Assembly (NCBI GenBank): GCA_011050175.1
Contig: DRGF01000203.1
Span: 1-15,527 of the forward strand
DNA from: Thermococcus sp.
Lineage (GTDB): Archaea > Methanobacteriota_B > Thermococci > Thermococcales > Thermococcaceae
Reading direction: 5' to 3'
DNA length: 15,527 nucleotides
Below the pieces are notes generated by a model. It saw nothing but the letters and a program-made list of their open reading frames with translations. It was not told the origin of the DNA and ran no database searches. Shown here piece by piece: positions 1 through 7,770 of the stretch (position 1 is the first letter of the stretch; each line of letters starts with the position of its first letter). The translations under genes and the position numbers were made by a program.

Positions 1-333
1 GCCCTTTACATCACCGAAACAGTGTTCAGTGAGGTTACGTATCTGCTCCTCGGCTATTTCTCAAACCTCGCACCCAGGACCCTCAAAGGAAAGAAGGATA
101 AACTGCCACCTGAGATTCAGGTTGTTTTTAAAGCTCTGAGAGGCTTTGGGTTCATTGAGTCCACACAAAGAACGGTCTTTAAGGCAATGGAGCTCATCGA
201 GAAGTACGCCATGCTCCCCAACGATGCACTGATTCTCGCGACCTGCATCGAGCACGGTTTTGCACTGGCGACGCTCGACGATGACTTCAAAGTCCCCGCT
301 GAGAAGGAAGGCGTCTCAATCATAACGGGGTGA
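1..333 (+). CDS. PIN-domain protein, VapC-like (5' end outside window)
   Basis: The reading frame is open from the first base of the window and ends at TGA 331-333, giving 110 visible residues; the true start lies upstream, so the internal GTG at 22 is probably not the start. The visible part looks like the C-terminal three quarters of a PIN ribonuclease domain: an acidic residue in ETVFSEVTY (Glu11 of the visible part), then PNDALILA (Asp75), then the terminal acidic cluster TLDDDF (Asp93-95) before a typical IITG ending. The first catalytic Asp of PIN domains would be in the missing part. PIN proteins of this type are metal-dependent RNases, often VapC toxins. No antitoxin gene is visible because the upstream sequence is absent, so toxin status is open. 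The downstream hydrogenase protease gene starts 4 bp after the stop, so the two are likely co-transcribed. Confidence 0.75.
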   Translation, partial: ALYITETVFSEVTYLLLGYFSNLAPRTLKGKKDKLPPEIQVVFKALRGFGFIESTQRTVFKAMELIEKYAMLPNDALILATCIEHGFALATLDDDFKVPAEKEGVSIITG

Positions 334-337
334 GTGC

Positions 338-790
338 ATGAGAACACTAATTCTTGCCCTCGGCAACGAGCTTATGAAGGACGACGGAGCTGGCCTTAGA
401 GCAGGCAGAATTCTGGCTGAGAAGGGCTACAACGTCCTTGAGGTAGGGACGGACGTCTTCAGGCTCTCAAACCACTACAGGGGTGAGGAGAGGCTGATAA
501 TAATCGACGCCATTCTGAGCGACGAGTTTGAGCCGGGGAGTGTCCTCCACTTTGCCGGCGAAGAAGTCTTCGAAAAGCTCAAGGCAGAGATAAGGAGCGC
601 CCACTTCATGGGGGCGATAGACGGGCTCAAACTCCTCATGAAGCTCGACGAGAGGCTGGTAAACGCGGAGATACACTTCATCGGCGTTGTCGCCAAAGAG
701 ATAGACCTCGGCATGGAGCTCAGTGAGGAAGTTGAAAAGGCCCTGCCGAGAGTTGTCGAGCTCGTTGAAGAACTCTGCAAAAATGAATAA
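338..790 (+). CDS. Hydrogenase maturation endopeptidase (peptidase M52 family)
   Basis: A 150-residue protein of the HycI/HybD-type family that removes the C-terminal peptide of a [NiFe]-hydrogenase large subunit after nickel insertion. The N-terminus carries the family signature GNELMKDDGAG (residues 9-19). The three metal-recognition positions known from HybD appear to be Asp16, Asp57 (in LIIIDAI) and His89 (in SAHFMG). Length is normal for the family. ATG at 338 is preceded by GGGGTGAG at 327-334, which overlaps the stop of the PIN gene. Thermococcales carry several [NiFe] hydrogenases (soluble and membrane-bound), and the sequence alone does not say which one this protease serves; no hydrogenase subunit is in the window. 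The gene converges on the suf operon with 20 bp between the stops. Confidence 0.88.
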   Translation: MRTLILALGNELMKDDGAGLRAGRILAEKGYNVLEVGTDVFRLSNHYRGEERLIIIDAILSDEFEPGSVLHFAGEEVFEKLKAEIRSAHFMGAIDGLKLLMKLDERLVNAEIHFIGVVAKEIDLGMELSEEVEKALPRVVELVEELCKNE

Positions 791-810
791 CTAAAGGCCC
801 GGACAGGGGC

Positions 811-2151
811 TCACATGCCCCCGCTCACGGCCAGCTCGATTATCTTCCTTATCTCGACGAGGAACTCCATTGGTATGTCCCTGAGCATCGGCTCGAGGAA
901 GCCCTTGACTATGAGCTGGGTCGCCTTCTCCTCGTCCAGACCCCTTGACATCAGGTAGAAGAGCTCCTCGTCGCGTATCTTGCCAATAGCAGCCTCGTGG
1001 CTCAGCTCGGCGTCATCAACCTTGCTGACGAGTCCGGGGTAAGTTTCCATCACGGCTCTGTCGCTCATCAGGAGTGCGTCACAGCTTATGTGGCCCTTAG
1101 TCTTCGGAGCCTCGGCCCTTATCACTCCGCGCGTTATGACTGTGCTCTCGTCCATTATCACGGCCTTGCTCGCGTTTATTCCCGCCGCCCTCTCGCCCTG
1201 GAGGTACATCTCTCCTCCGAGGTCAACGAACCAGTCCTTCTGGCCGAGGATTATTCCGTTGAGCTCGACGTAGCCGTTCTCGTCCACCCAGTACTTGGGG
1301 TTGGCTATGTTGCTCCTGCCGGTTCCAAGGCCGACGGTCGTGTTGATGAAGCGCGCCCCCTTGCCAATCTTAGCCCTAGTCATCGGCCTCGTGTGGACGT
1401 ACTCCGGCCAGTTCTGAAGCACGGTGAGCTGGACCTTGGCCCCGTCGTGGAGATAGGCCTCGGTCATGTCGAGGTGGAGGGAGTGCTTGACGAGTATCGG
1501 GGCGGTACAGCCCTCTATGAGGTGGAACTCGGTGTTCTTCTCGGCAATCATGATTATGTGGGGTGCCTGGGCGAGGGCGCTCTCCTGTATGAGGAAGAAC
1601 AGGTGGAGCGGGAACGGCACCTTCAGGCCTTCCTTGACGTAGAGGAAGATTCCACCGTTCCAGACGGCGGTGTGGTAAGCGGTCAGCTTGTTCTCGTCGG
1701 CACGGAAGAGCTTGAGGAAGTGCTGCTTGACGATGTCAGGGTACTTTCTCACTGCTTCCTCCGTCGGAAGGACCATCAATCCTTTCTTCTCCCATTCCTT
1801 GAGGAACTCGTTGTAGATGACGCCCGTGTCCGTCTGAACCGCCAGGCCGGCTATGTACTTCTGCTCAACCTCATTTATGCCTAGCCTGTCGAGAAGGGCC
1901 TTCATCTCCGGGGGCAGGTCGTCGAGGCTCTCTATGTTCTCGGGAATGCCCTCTATTTCCGGCTTGGCTATGAAGTGAAGGAGCTCCTCCTCACTTATGA
2001 CAAGATCGTTGAGCGGGGCTTTTTCAAAGGCTTCCAAAGCCTTGTACCTTATTCTGGTCATCCACTCTGGCTCCCTGTTCCTCCTTGCCAGCTCCTCGAT
2101 CTGGTTCTCGATTATGACCTTGGCATCGCTAAGGGTTATCGTTTCCGTCAT
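811..2151 (-). CDS. sufB: SufB/SufD-family Fe-S cluster assembly scaffold
   Basis: A 446-residue SufB/SufD-type protein, the scaffold partner of the SufC ATPase in iron-sulfur cluster assembly. The C-terminal core carries the family pattern: Cys357 in SCDALLMS, then His385-Glu386 in LSHEAAIGKI, then the conserved helical tail ending IIELAVSGGM. In E. coli SufB, Cys405 and Glu434 are essential for cluster assembly, and Cys357 and Glu386 appear to align with them. This makes the protein more SufB-like than SufD-like, although it lacks the N-terminal CxxCxxxC motif of bacterial SufB and databases may call it SufD. The ATG overlaps the sufC stop (ATGA, 2148-2151) and is preceded by GAGGAGGTGGAAGG within sufC, so translation is probably coupled. 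No SufS or SufE gene is nearby. The long antisense frame across this gene is a codon-bias shadow. Confidence 0.9.
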   Translation of the reverse strand: MTETITLSDAKVIIENQIEELARRNREPEWMTRIRYKALEAFEKAPLNDLVISEEELLHFIAKPEIEGIPENIESLDDLPPEMKALLDRLGINEVEQKYIAGLAVQTDTGVIYNEFLKEWEKKGLMVLPTEEAVRKYPDIVKQHFLKLFRADENKLTAYHTAVWNGGIFLYVKEGLKVPFPLHLFFLIQESALAQAPHIIMIAEKNTEFHLIEGCTAPILVKHSLHLDMTEAYLHDGAKVQLTVLQNWPEYVHTRPMTRAKIGKGARFINTTVGLGTGRSNIANPKYWVDENGYVELNGIILGQKDWFVDLGGEMYLQGERAAGINASKAVIMDESTVITRGVIRAEAPKTKGHISCDALLMSDRAVMETYPGLVSKVDDAELSHEAAIGKIRDEELFYLMSRGLDEEKATQLIVKGFLEPMLRDIPMEFLVEIRKIIELAVSGGM

Positions 2152-2888
2152 CCTTCCACCTCCTCGAATATCCTGCCGAAGCCCTCGTTCTCTATCCTAT
2201 CCACCAGCTCGCCGCTTCCGGTCTTCACTATCCTGCCGTCCTTCATCACGTGGGCCCTGAGCTTCTCCCTGTCGAGGTGTCCGAGTATCCTGCCGTAGTG
2301 GGTGATGAGGAGCACGGCAGTGCCGCGCTGGTGCAGCTCTTCTATCTTCCTGCTGATGACGCTGAGGGAGTCAACGTCGACGCCGCTGTCGGGCTCGTCG
2401 AGTATGAGAAGCTTCGGCTCTATAAGGAGTGCCTGGAGAATCTCAAGCCTCTTCCTCTCGCCCCCGGAGAAGCCGACGTTGAGGTGGCGGTGGAGGTCTT
2501 CCTCCTTAAACCACAGCTCCTCCGCCTTTTTGATGATCATATCATAGGCCTCTACCGGGTCAACACCCTTCGTCTCGACCAGAACCTGCTGAAGGAACTC
2601 GATGATCCTGACGCCCTCTACCTCCGGGGGGTGCTGGAAGGCCAGCATTATCCCTCTCCTGGCCCGCTCGTGGGGACCAAGGGCCGTTATGTCCTCGTCG
2701 TCGAAGAGAATCCTTCCGCCCTCCACGGAGTACTTCGGATGGCCAGCTATCGTGAGGGCAAGAGTGGATTTTCCTGAACCGTTTGGACCCATGATAACGT
2801 GAAACTCACCAGAATTCACCGCAAGGGTGAGACCTTTGAGTATGGGCTTGCCTTCTACCGAGACATGAAGGTTTTCAACTTTGAGCAT
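2148..2888 (-). CDS. sufC: SufC, Fe-S assembly ABC ATPase
   Basis: A 246-residue soluble ABC ATPase that drives the Suf iron-sulfur assembly complex. All nucleotide-binding motifs are visible: Walker A GPNGSGKST (34-42), Q-loop Gln85, ABC signature FSGGERKR (140-147), Walker B LLILDEP (160-166) and H-loop His197. The SGVDVDSL stretch after Walker B and the sizeable helical insert are typical of SufC. I chose ATG at 2888 because GGAGGTGA lies just upstream and the protein then begins with the expected MLKVENLHV strand. The frame extends 15 codons further to 2933, but that stretch contains the likely TATA box (CTTAAAAAA), so the longer start is unlikely. It is the first gene of a two-gene operon with the overlapping SufB/SufD gene. 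Confidence 0.94.
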   Translation of the reverse strand: MLKVENLHVSVEGKPILKGLTLAVNSGEFHVIMGPNGSGKSTLALTIAGHPKYSVEGGRILFDDEDITALGPHERARRGIMLAFQHPPEVEGVRIIEFLQQVLVETKGVDPVEAYDMIIKKAEELWFKEEDLHRHLNVGFSGGERKRLEILQALLIEPKLLILDEPDSGVDVDSLSVISRKIEELHQRGTAVLLITHYGRILGHLDREKLRAHVMKDGRIVKTGSGELVDRIENEGFGRIFEEVEG

Positions 2889-3006
2889 TAACTCACCTCC
2901 ATGGATAACGTGAATGGGACGTTTTTTAAGCATTTCTGGACAGAGATGTGAAATGAGTCCCCAGAATGGGGGAAATCCAGAGAGAGGTTTAGAAAAGGGA
3001 GAAGTC
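2889..3006 (-). promoter_or_regulatory. suf operon promoter region and lonB 3' flank
   Basis: On the minus strand a TATA-like CTTAAAAAA lies at 2922-2930, about 35-40 bp before the sufC ATG, and GGAGGTGA sits next to the start. That spacing predicts a very short leader. Further from sufC, a small inverted repeat TCCCC/GGGGA (2958-2962 and 2969-2973) and a short pyrimidine tract (CCCTTTTCT on the minus strand near 2990-2998) could help end lonB transcription, but neither is strong. No ORF or RNA gene is apparent here. Confidence 0.5.
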
Positions 3007-6000
3007 TCAGAGGGAAAGCGGAAGGGCTTCCCTTATGCGCCTGAGAAGCTCCTCCTTCCTCTCGTGGTCCGCGAGGGCTATCTCGAGGACTTCGTCAATC
3101 GTCTCGACGGGGAATATCTGCACCTTCTCCGCCTTGTCCCTGCTGAGGAAAACGTCCTTCTCGTTGGCCTTGGGGATTATGACGGTCTTGATGCCCGCTT
3201 CGATTGCGGCCTCTATCTTGGGCGTGGCGCCTCCTATCGGGAGCACCTCACCAAGGACGCTGAGCGAGCCAGTCATTGCCACGTCCTGCCTTATCGGAAT
3301 CTCCTCCAGGGCTGAGATAACTGCGGTAGCGACACTTATGCTGGCTGAATCGCCCTCAACGCCCTCGTAGGTCTGGAGGAACTGGACGTGGATGTCGTAC
3401 TTGCTGATGTCCTCGCCCTTGTAGCGCTTGATTATCGCCGAGACGTTCTGAACGGCTTCCTTAGCTATCTCTCCGAGCTTTCCTGTGACTATGATCTTTC
3501 CTTCCTCTTTGCTCGCGGCCGGCGCCACAACCGCCTCGATCGGGAGGACTATACCGCTCTGCTCACCTATGACTGCGAGGCCGTTCACGCGGCCTATCTC
3601 GCTGCCCTCCGCCCTAATGACCTGGTACTCCTTCTTCCTCTCGATGTACCAGTCGGCGAGCTGCTTTTCGAGGGGCTTTGCCATCCTGATGGCCTCTATA
3701 ACGTCCTCCCTCTCGACGTACTTCTTGCCCTTCTTTACCGCTATGTCTCCCGCGGCCCTCACGATACCACCGAGGTCACGGAGGCGGAGCGTGAGGTGTC
3801 CTTTTCTACCGGCCCGCTTCTGGGCCTCCCTGACTATTTCCTCAACTGCCCCCCTGGTGAAGTGGGGTATCTTCCCGTCGCGTTTTACCTCCTGCGCGAC
3901 GAACTGGACGAGCTTCTTCCTGTTCTCAATGGTGTCCGGCATCGTAGTGCGCATGTAAACCTCGTAACCGTAACCCCTGATACGGGAGCGAAGCGCCGGG
4001 TGCATCTTGTCAACGGTGTCGAGGTTTCCTGCCGCGACGAGGATGAAGTCACAGGGGACAGGCTCGGTTCTAACCATTGCTCCGCTCGACATCTCGCTCT
4101 GACCGGTTATCGGGAACCTCTTCTCCTGCATCGCGGTGAGGAGGCTCTGCTGCATCTTCAGGCTGAGGGTCGCTATCTCGTCTATGAACAGGACTCCCTT
4201 GTGGGCGCGGTGGATCATTCCGGGCTCGACACGCTCGTGGGCTGGGGTTCCAAGGCCGCCGGAGTTCTTGACGAAGAGCCCGTTGGCTATTAAGTTGCCC
4301 TTCTCCGTCGTCAGGTTGTAGGTTACCTCAACGTCCTCCCAAGTCTCGATGAAGGCCCTTCTCTCGCCCCTCTTCACGCGCCCAAGCCACTTCCTGAGCT
4401 CTTCGAGCCTGTCGGCGTGCCTTGAGTTGTCGGCACTGGCGAGGTACTTTTCGACCTCGGCGATGAATTTATTTCTCTTTGCAGGCGAGAGGCTTATTGG
4501 AACTAACTCAAGGAACCTCAGGACGTTGTCTATGGACTGCGACAGGATGAGTCTGACCTTGTGCTTGCCCCTTGCCTCATCAACCCTGACCTTGCCGTCT
4601 ATTCCGAAGAGGCCGAGGTGCCACGCGAGCTCCTCGAAGAACGGCAACTTGTTGTCGAGCTCCTCCGCGAGCTGTGCCACCTCAAGCGTTCCGTTGAACT
4701 TTATGCCGTCTTCATAGTGGGCAAACCTCGGGACGCTGCCGTCACCGCTGTAGAGACCGTCGAAGAAGGCCAAAAACAGCGATGGTCTGAGCTTGACCCA
4801 CCACGGGAGCTCAAGCTTGACCTTTGTCTTGTTGCCAACTGGAGCACCGAGGGCCACGAAGAACCTTATCACCCTCCTGTCCCATGTCCTGAAAAGAACG
4901 CTTCTTCCCCTTGCCTCGCGGTTCTCCTTGATTTCGTAGTTGAATTCGCCAAAGAGTTCCTTGAGGGTTTCAACGAACCTTTCAACGGCATCATTCTCGC
5001 TTGAGATGAAGCTCAGTGTGTTTAGGTTCCTGTCAATGTTGCCGTCGCTGAAGAGGGCTCCCATAATGAGGGCGACCTTCTCAAGCCTCTTGTCGTCGCT
5101 CCTGAGGGGCAGAAGGCCGAGCTCCTTGAGCTCCTCCGCCATCTTGAGAGATTTCGGCTTCGCCCCGCTCTCCCACCAGCGTAGTGTGCTCACCTTTATG
5201 CTGAGCTCCTTCGAGGCCCTCTTGTAGCCGTGGCCCGTCCTTTCGCGCTGCTCTTTCCAGCGGAAATAATCCCTCAGCTTGTTCTCCTCGCCGTAGGTTC
5301 TGGCTATCCCAAACTCGTCGAGCACCGTAATGGGAACGCTGATGAGCTCGTCCTTTTCAGTGAGCTTTCCGACTTCCTTGAGCCCGCTGGAGGTGTAAAC
5401 CTTGTGGTCAGGCGTTAGGGCGAGCCAGTAGTCCTTTTCTAGGTGAGCTATCCTCCTCAACGTCTGCTTTCCAGTCCTCTTGTTGGCGTAGAGTAGCTTT
5501 GTAAAGCCATCCTTCGTGAGTACTTCGACGTTCTCGTTTCCAAAGTCGTGGTAGACTATTTTAATGTCCCCATCGGTTCCCTCGCCCGATGGTCCCTTTA
5601 GGGCGTTTTCAACGAAGTCCTTGAGCTTTACAGCCTTTATCTTGCCATTCTCCTTGATAACGACGCTCTCGTTTCCGCTAAAGCACTGGAACGGGTCGTG
5701 TCTGACGTCACCGAGGAGCGCTCCAGCGTGCGCGCCGGTAGCGTCCACGAATGGGGCCTTGTTTCTTCCGCAGTTGTCAACGAGAAGCTTCGGGACGAGA
5801 ACGGAGCCCTTGAAGCGCATGTTGGATAGCGCCATTATGGTCAGTATAACGACGAATATGCCCATAAGGAGCGTTGTCGCGCTGAAGTCAATAAAAATGG
5901 CGAACATGACGGTGAACATGACGAACAGGAGGAGGTACGATTTTATGCTCTCCTGGCCCTTGGCCTTCTCCCGGTACTTCTCGACTATTCTCCTTCCCTG

Positions 6001-6333
6001 GCAGGCGGGAACGGTCTTTATCTTGGGCATGTTCTCGTCTTCAGGGTTCGGAAAGACCAGTACATCTTCGAGGTTCTCTGTCGGGAGAAGCTCCGCCATC
6101 GCCTGGCCCAACATGGACTTACCCGTTCCGGGCTCTCCGATTAAAAGAACGTGCCTCTTTTGTTTCGCCGCTGTTTTGATGACCTCGACGGCATGTTCCT
6201 GGCCGATGACCTGGTCTATGAGCTTCTCCGGAACCTTGATCTCCTCGGTGGTGCTGAAGTCCGCGCCCAGCTCCAGGCTCTCGCCGTACTCTCTGGGGGC
6301 CAGGGCCTGCCCAACCTTTTCTTTGTCCCCCAT
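3007..6333 (-). CDS. lonB: LonB, membrane-anchored ATP-dependent protease (intein-split)
   Basis: The frame encodes 1108 residues: an archaeal LonB protease of 634 residues interrupted by a 474-residue intein (residues 217-690). LonB degrades misfolded and regulatory proteins at the inner face of the membrane. Visible features, in precursor numbering: Walker A GEPGTGKS (66-73), two adjacent hydrophobic membrane segments (about 134-150 and 152-169) inserted in the AAA+ module, Walker B VLFIDE (714-719) just after the intein, sensor-like Asn770, an arginine-rich LRSRIRG finger region, and the C-terminal protease domain with a Ser-Lys dyad, Ser996 in EGDSAS and Lys1039 in GGATPKI. The spliced length fits archaeal LonB. 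ATG at 6333 has only a modest purine-rich RBS (GAGGGAAG). The intein must splice to join the two halves of the ATPase domain, so activity depends on it. Confidence 0.96.
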   Translation of the reverse strand: MGDKEKVGQALAPREYGESLELGADFSTTEEIKVPEKLIDQVIGQEHAVEVIKTAAKQKRHVLLIGEPGTGKSMLGQAMAELLPTENLEDVLVFPNPEDENMPKIKTVPACQGRRIVEKYREKAKGQESIKSYLLLFVMFTVMFAIFIDFSATTLLMGIFVVILTIMALSNMRFKGSVLVPKLLVDNCGRNKAPFVDATGAHAGALLGDVRHDPFQCFSGNESVVIKENGKIKAVKLKDFVENALKGPSGEGTDGDIKIVYHDFGNENVEVLTKDGFTKLLYANKRTGKQTLRRIAHLEKDYWLALTPDHKVYTSSGLKEVGKLTEKDELISVPITVLDEFGIARTYGEENKLRDYFRWKEQRERTGHGYKRASKELSIKVSTLRWWESGAKPKSLKMAEELKELGLLPLRSDDKRLEKVALIMGALFSDGNIDRNLNTLSFISSENDAVERFVETLKELFGEFNYEIKENREARGRSVLFRTWDRRVIRFFVALGAPVGNKTKVKLELPWWVKLRPSLFLAFFDGLYSGDGSVPRFAHYEDGIKFNGTLEVAQLAEELDNKLPFFEELAWHLGLFGIDGKVRVDEARGKHKVRLILSQSIDNVLRFLELVPISLSPAKRNKFIAEVEKYLASADNSRHADRLEELRKWLGRVKRGERRAFIETWEDVEVTYNLTTEKGNLIANGLFVKNSGGLGTPAHERVEPGMIHRAHKGVLFIDEIATLSLKMQQSLLTAMQEKRFPITGQSEMSSGAMVRTEPVPCDFILVAAGNLDTVDKMHPALRSRIRGYGYEVYMRTTMPDTIENRKKLVQFVAQEVKRDGKIPHFTRGAVEEIVREAQKRAGRKGHLTLRLRDLGGIVRAAGDIAVKKGKKYVEREDVIEAIRMAKPLEKQLADWYIERKKEYQVIRAEGSEIGRVNGLAVIGEQSGIVLPIEAVVAPAASKEEGKIIVTGKLGEIAKEAVQNVSAIIKRYKGEDISKYDIHVQFLQTYEGVEGDSASISVATAVISALEEIPIRQDVAMTGSLSVLGEVLPIGGATPKIEAAIEAGIKTVIIPKANEKDVFLSRDKAEKVQIFPVETIDEVLEIALADHERKEELLRRIREALPLSL
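4264..5685 (-). mobile_element. LonB intein with LAGLIDADG homing endonuclease
   Basis: Residues 217-690 of the LonB precursor interrupt the conserved [18 protein letters not shown] sequence of the ATPase domain. The intein begins with Cys217 (block [10 protein letters not shown]), has block B with Thr307 and His310 in LTPDH, and ends [12 protein letters not shown] (blocks F and G) before Ser691, the +1 nucleophile. A LAGLIDADG endonuclease fills the middle: motif 1 [10 protein letters not shown] with Asp430 and motif 2 [13 protein letters not shown] with Asp531, both catalytic acids present, so it may be active. A helix-turn-helix-like stretch (about 372-397) precedes it. The penultimate residue is Lys689 instead of the usual His. 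Inteins in lon are known from Pyrococcus; boundaries here were placed by codon check at 5683-5685 (TGC) and 4264-4266 (AAC). Confidence 0.95.
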
Positions 6334-6378
6334 TTTTCTTCCCTCTTTTATTCTCTCAATTCCGAATGCTCGGGACGA

Positions 6379-6385
6379 TTTATAA
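6379..6385 (-). promoter_or_regulatory. TATA box of lonB
   Basis: On the minus strand AAAGTTATAAATC (about 6379-6391) is a good archaeal BRE/TATA match. It predicts a start of transcription near 6355 and a leader of about 20 nt before ATG 6333. It is the best promoter match in the divergent 118-bp gap between lonB and the DUF2666-like gene. LonB is often heat-inducible in Thermococcales, but I could not identify a regulator site here. Confidence 0.65.
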
Positions 6386-6451
6386 CTTTTTTGAGACCCC
6401 TGGGAAAAAAGCTAAAATAGTTCCTAGAACCCATAATTAACGGTGAAAGCG

Positions 6452-7255
6452 ATGAAGGTACAGGATCAGATAGTGTTCACGGCGCGTCACGGGGACTGGA
6501 AAGTAGCGGACAGACTCCTCGATATGGAAGATGAGAAGGTGGCTCACTTCATAGCGAGCATCACCAACACGGTCAACGCGAAGATACCGGAATACCTCAC
6601 TGAGGTTATGAACGTCGCGGGGATAGCAAGCCTCACTGAGGAGCTGGCAGGGAAGGACCTGACCGATGCAGTTGTGGCCCTTAAATCCCCGGGAACCGCG
6701 AGGAAGCTGGGCCAGCTCGTCTTTGAAGACGACAAGAAGCTCAAAAAGCACCTCGTTGAAGTTGCCAAGGCGCTCCTCGTTAGGAAGGTTCTCTCCACGA
6801 AAGTCTCCGTTGACTACCCCGAAGGGCCGCTGAGCGAGGTCAAGATAGACTTCCCCTACGACGAGGATCACATCAACTTTACGGCGTTCCACGTCAGCTC
6901 GGAGCACGCCAATTGGAGGGCCGTCAGGAGGCTCATTATCGACGACAAGACGCCAATGGCCGACGTCGCAAGGCTCCTCGCGAGCATAAACGAGAGCATA
7001 ACCCTGAAGCTCCCTGTCTATGCGGGCATCGATGTGGATGGCATAGACGCGTGGTTCGGTGAGTTCAAGAAGGTTAAAAAGTCCGAGATCCCAGCCGTCG
7101 TCGAGAAATACCTGGAATTCCCTGCGGAGGACTACGCTCCCAAGCCCTTCGCTGAGCACGCCCGCGTTTACGCCCTGAGAAAGGCCCTGGAGAAGATAGG
7201 CCTGCCCCTCGACGTTCCGGCCAAGAGCCTTGAGAAGTACCTGGAGAAGAAGTGA
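6452..7255 (+). CDS. Conserved duplicated-domain protein (probably DUF2666)
   Basis: A 267-residue protein of unknown function. Its main visible property is an internal duplication: residues about 5-49 (DQIVFTARHGDWKVADRLL and on to SITNTVNAKIPEYL) resemble residues about 139-190 (INFTAFHVSSEHANWRAVRRLI to SINESITLKLPVYAG), with FTA, W-x-V/A, A-SI-N-and KLP/KIP in register. No membrane segments, signal peptide or catalytic motif are seen. From memory this matches the DUF2666 family of Thermococcales and methanogens; that name is inference. I chose ATG at 6452 because GGTGA (6442-6446) is well spaced for it; the GTG at 6443 lies inside that RBS. A possible A+T-rich promoter (GCTAAAATA, 6411-6419) lies upstream. 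The gene is followed within a few bases by a box C/D sRNA and then ridA, all on the same strand. Confidence 0.8.
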   Translation: MKVQDQIVFTARHGDWKVADRLLDMEDEKVAHFIASITNTVNAKIPEYLTEVMNVAGIASLTEELAGKDLTDAVVALKSPGTARKLGQLVFEDDKKLKKHLVEVAKALLVRKVLSTKVSVDYPEGPLSEVKIDFPYDEDHINFTAFHVSSEHANWRAVRRLIIDDKTPMADVARLLASINESITLKLPVYAGIDVDGIDAWFGEFKKVKKSEIPAVVEKYLEFPAEDYAPKPFAEHARVYALRKALEKIGLPLDVPAKSLEKYLEKK

Positions 7256-7258
7256 ACC

Positions 7259-7336
7259 AGAGGAGAGTGATGAAGCCGAGGACACCCGAGCGGTGCCCCA
7301 GCCGCTATGAGGAGTCTTCGCTTCGCTGATTCCTCT
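7259..7336 (+). ncRNA. Box C/D guide RNA candidate (D'-C' hairpin)
   Basis: The gap between the DUF2666-like gene and ridA holds the parts of an archaeal C/D sRNA in order: C box GTGATGA (7267-7273, perfect), guide of 12 nt (7274-7285), D' box CCGA (7286-7289), C' box ATGAGGA (7307-7313, six of seven), guide of 12 nt (7314-7325), D box CTGA (7326-7329). AGAGGA (7259-7264) pairs with TCCTCT (7331-7336) as the terminal stem. The D'-C' spacer is long (17 nt) and can form GCGG/CCGC. Both guides have the usual 12 nt length for directing 2'-O-methylation by fibrillarin with L7Ae and Nop5. The targets would contain GTGTCCTCGGCT (D') and CGAAGCGAAGAC (D); I could not assign them. No own TATA box is visible, so it probably comes from the upstream transcript. 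GTG 7267 to TGA 7327-7329 also reads as a 20-codon ORF. Confidence 0.75.
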
Positions 7337-7352
7337 TTTTGGGGGTGGAAAA

Positions 7353-7733
7353 ATGAAGGAGACCGTCTTTACTGAAAGGGCGCCTAAGCCCATCGGCCCC
7401 TACAGCCAGGGGGTCGTCGCGGAGGGGAGGCTCCTCTTCGTTTCCGGCCAGATACCCATAGACCCCGAAACGGGAGAACTCGTGGAGGGGGACATAGAGG
7501 AGCAGGCCAGGAGGGCCATTGAGAACCTCCTGGCCGTGGTCGAGGCCGCTGGAGGAAGTGCCGAGAACGTGGTGAAGGTCACGGTTTACCTCATGGACAT
7601 GGCCGACTACGCCAGGTTCAACGAGGTTTACGAGCACTACTTCTCCAGCTCTAAGCCCGCCAGGGCGGTTGTTGAGGTCTCAAACCTGCCCAAGGGCGTG
7701 GCGGTTGAGATAGAGGCCATCGCCGTCCTCTGA
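7353..7733 (+). CDS. ridA: RidA, enamine/imine deaminase
   Basis: A 126-residue RidA (YjgF/YER057c/UK114) protein. It hydrolyses reactive enamine/imine intermediates such as 2-aminoacrylate made by PLP enzymes and forms a trimer. The sequence matches the family from end to end: [11 protein letters not shown] (10-20, with Tyr17), the [13 protein letters not shown] segment (29-41), [19 protein letters not shown] (75-93), and [21 protein letters not shown] with Arg104 and Glu119, which correspond to the substrate-carboxylate Arg and the acidic residue that positions the catalytic water. ATG 7353 follows GGGGGTGG at a good distance. It lies directly after the box C/D sRNA and may share its transcript. 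T-rich sequence follows the stop. Confidence 0.95.
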   Translation: MKETVFTERAPKPIGPYSQGVVAEGRLLFVSGQIPIDPETGELVEGDIEEQARRAIENLLAVVEAAGGSAENVVKVTVYLMDMADYARFNEVYEHYFSSSKPARAVVEVSNLPKGVAVEIEAIAVL

Positions 7734-7735
7734 GT

Positions 7736-7749
7736 CTTTTTCTGTTTTT
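7736..7749 (+). terminator. T-tract terminator after ridA
   Basis: Two oligo-T runs (7737-7741 and 7745-7749) follow the ridA stop directly, as in intrinsic archaeal terminators. The distal half, TTTTTATAG, also looks like a TATA box, but it lies only about 20 bp before the next start codon, which has a clear RBS, so a terminator or mixed role is more likely. Confidence 0.4.
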
Positions 7750-7770
7750 ATAGATCGAGAAGGTGAAAGC

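Noticed and set aside
997..1884. A 295-codon plus-strand ORF opposite the SufB/SufD gene
   Set aside because: It is a codon-bias shadow: no RBS, no recognisable domain, and it lies wholly antisense to a well-conserved gene.
2889..2933. A longer N-terminus for SufC from 2933
   Set aside because: The extension covers the TATA box, and the normal SufC start with a strong RBS is at 2888.
5564..6385. A 273-codon plus-strand ORF opposite lonB, and other long antisense frames across lonB
   Set aside because: Composition is Ser/Pro/Arg-rich as in shadows of G+C-rich genes, and the minus strand is clearly lonB and its intein.
7267..7329. A 20-codon ORF (GTG to TGA) in the gap before ridA
   Set aside because: Its start and stop coincide with the C and D boxes of a complete C/D sRNA. 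It is kept only as an alternative in the findings.
6437..7393. A 318-codon minus-strand ORF opposite the DUF2666-like gene and the sRNA
   Set aside because: It spans the intergenic gap and the ridA start and shows no family features. The plus strand has an RBS and a duplicated protein domain.
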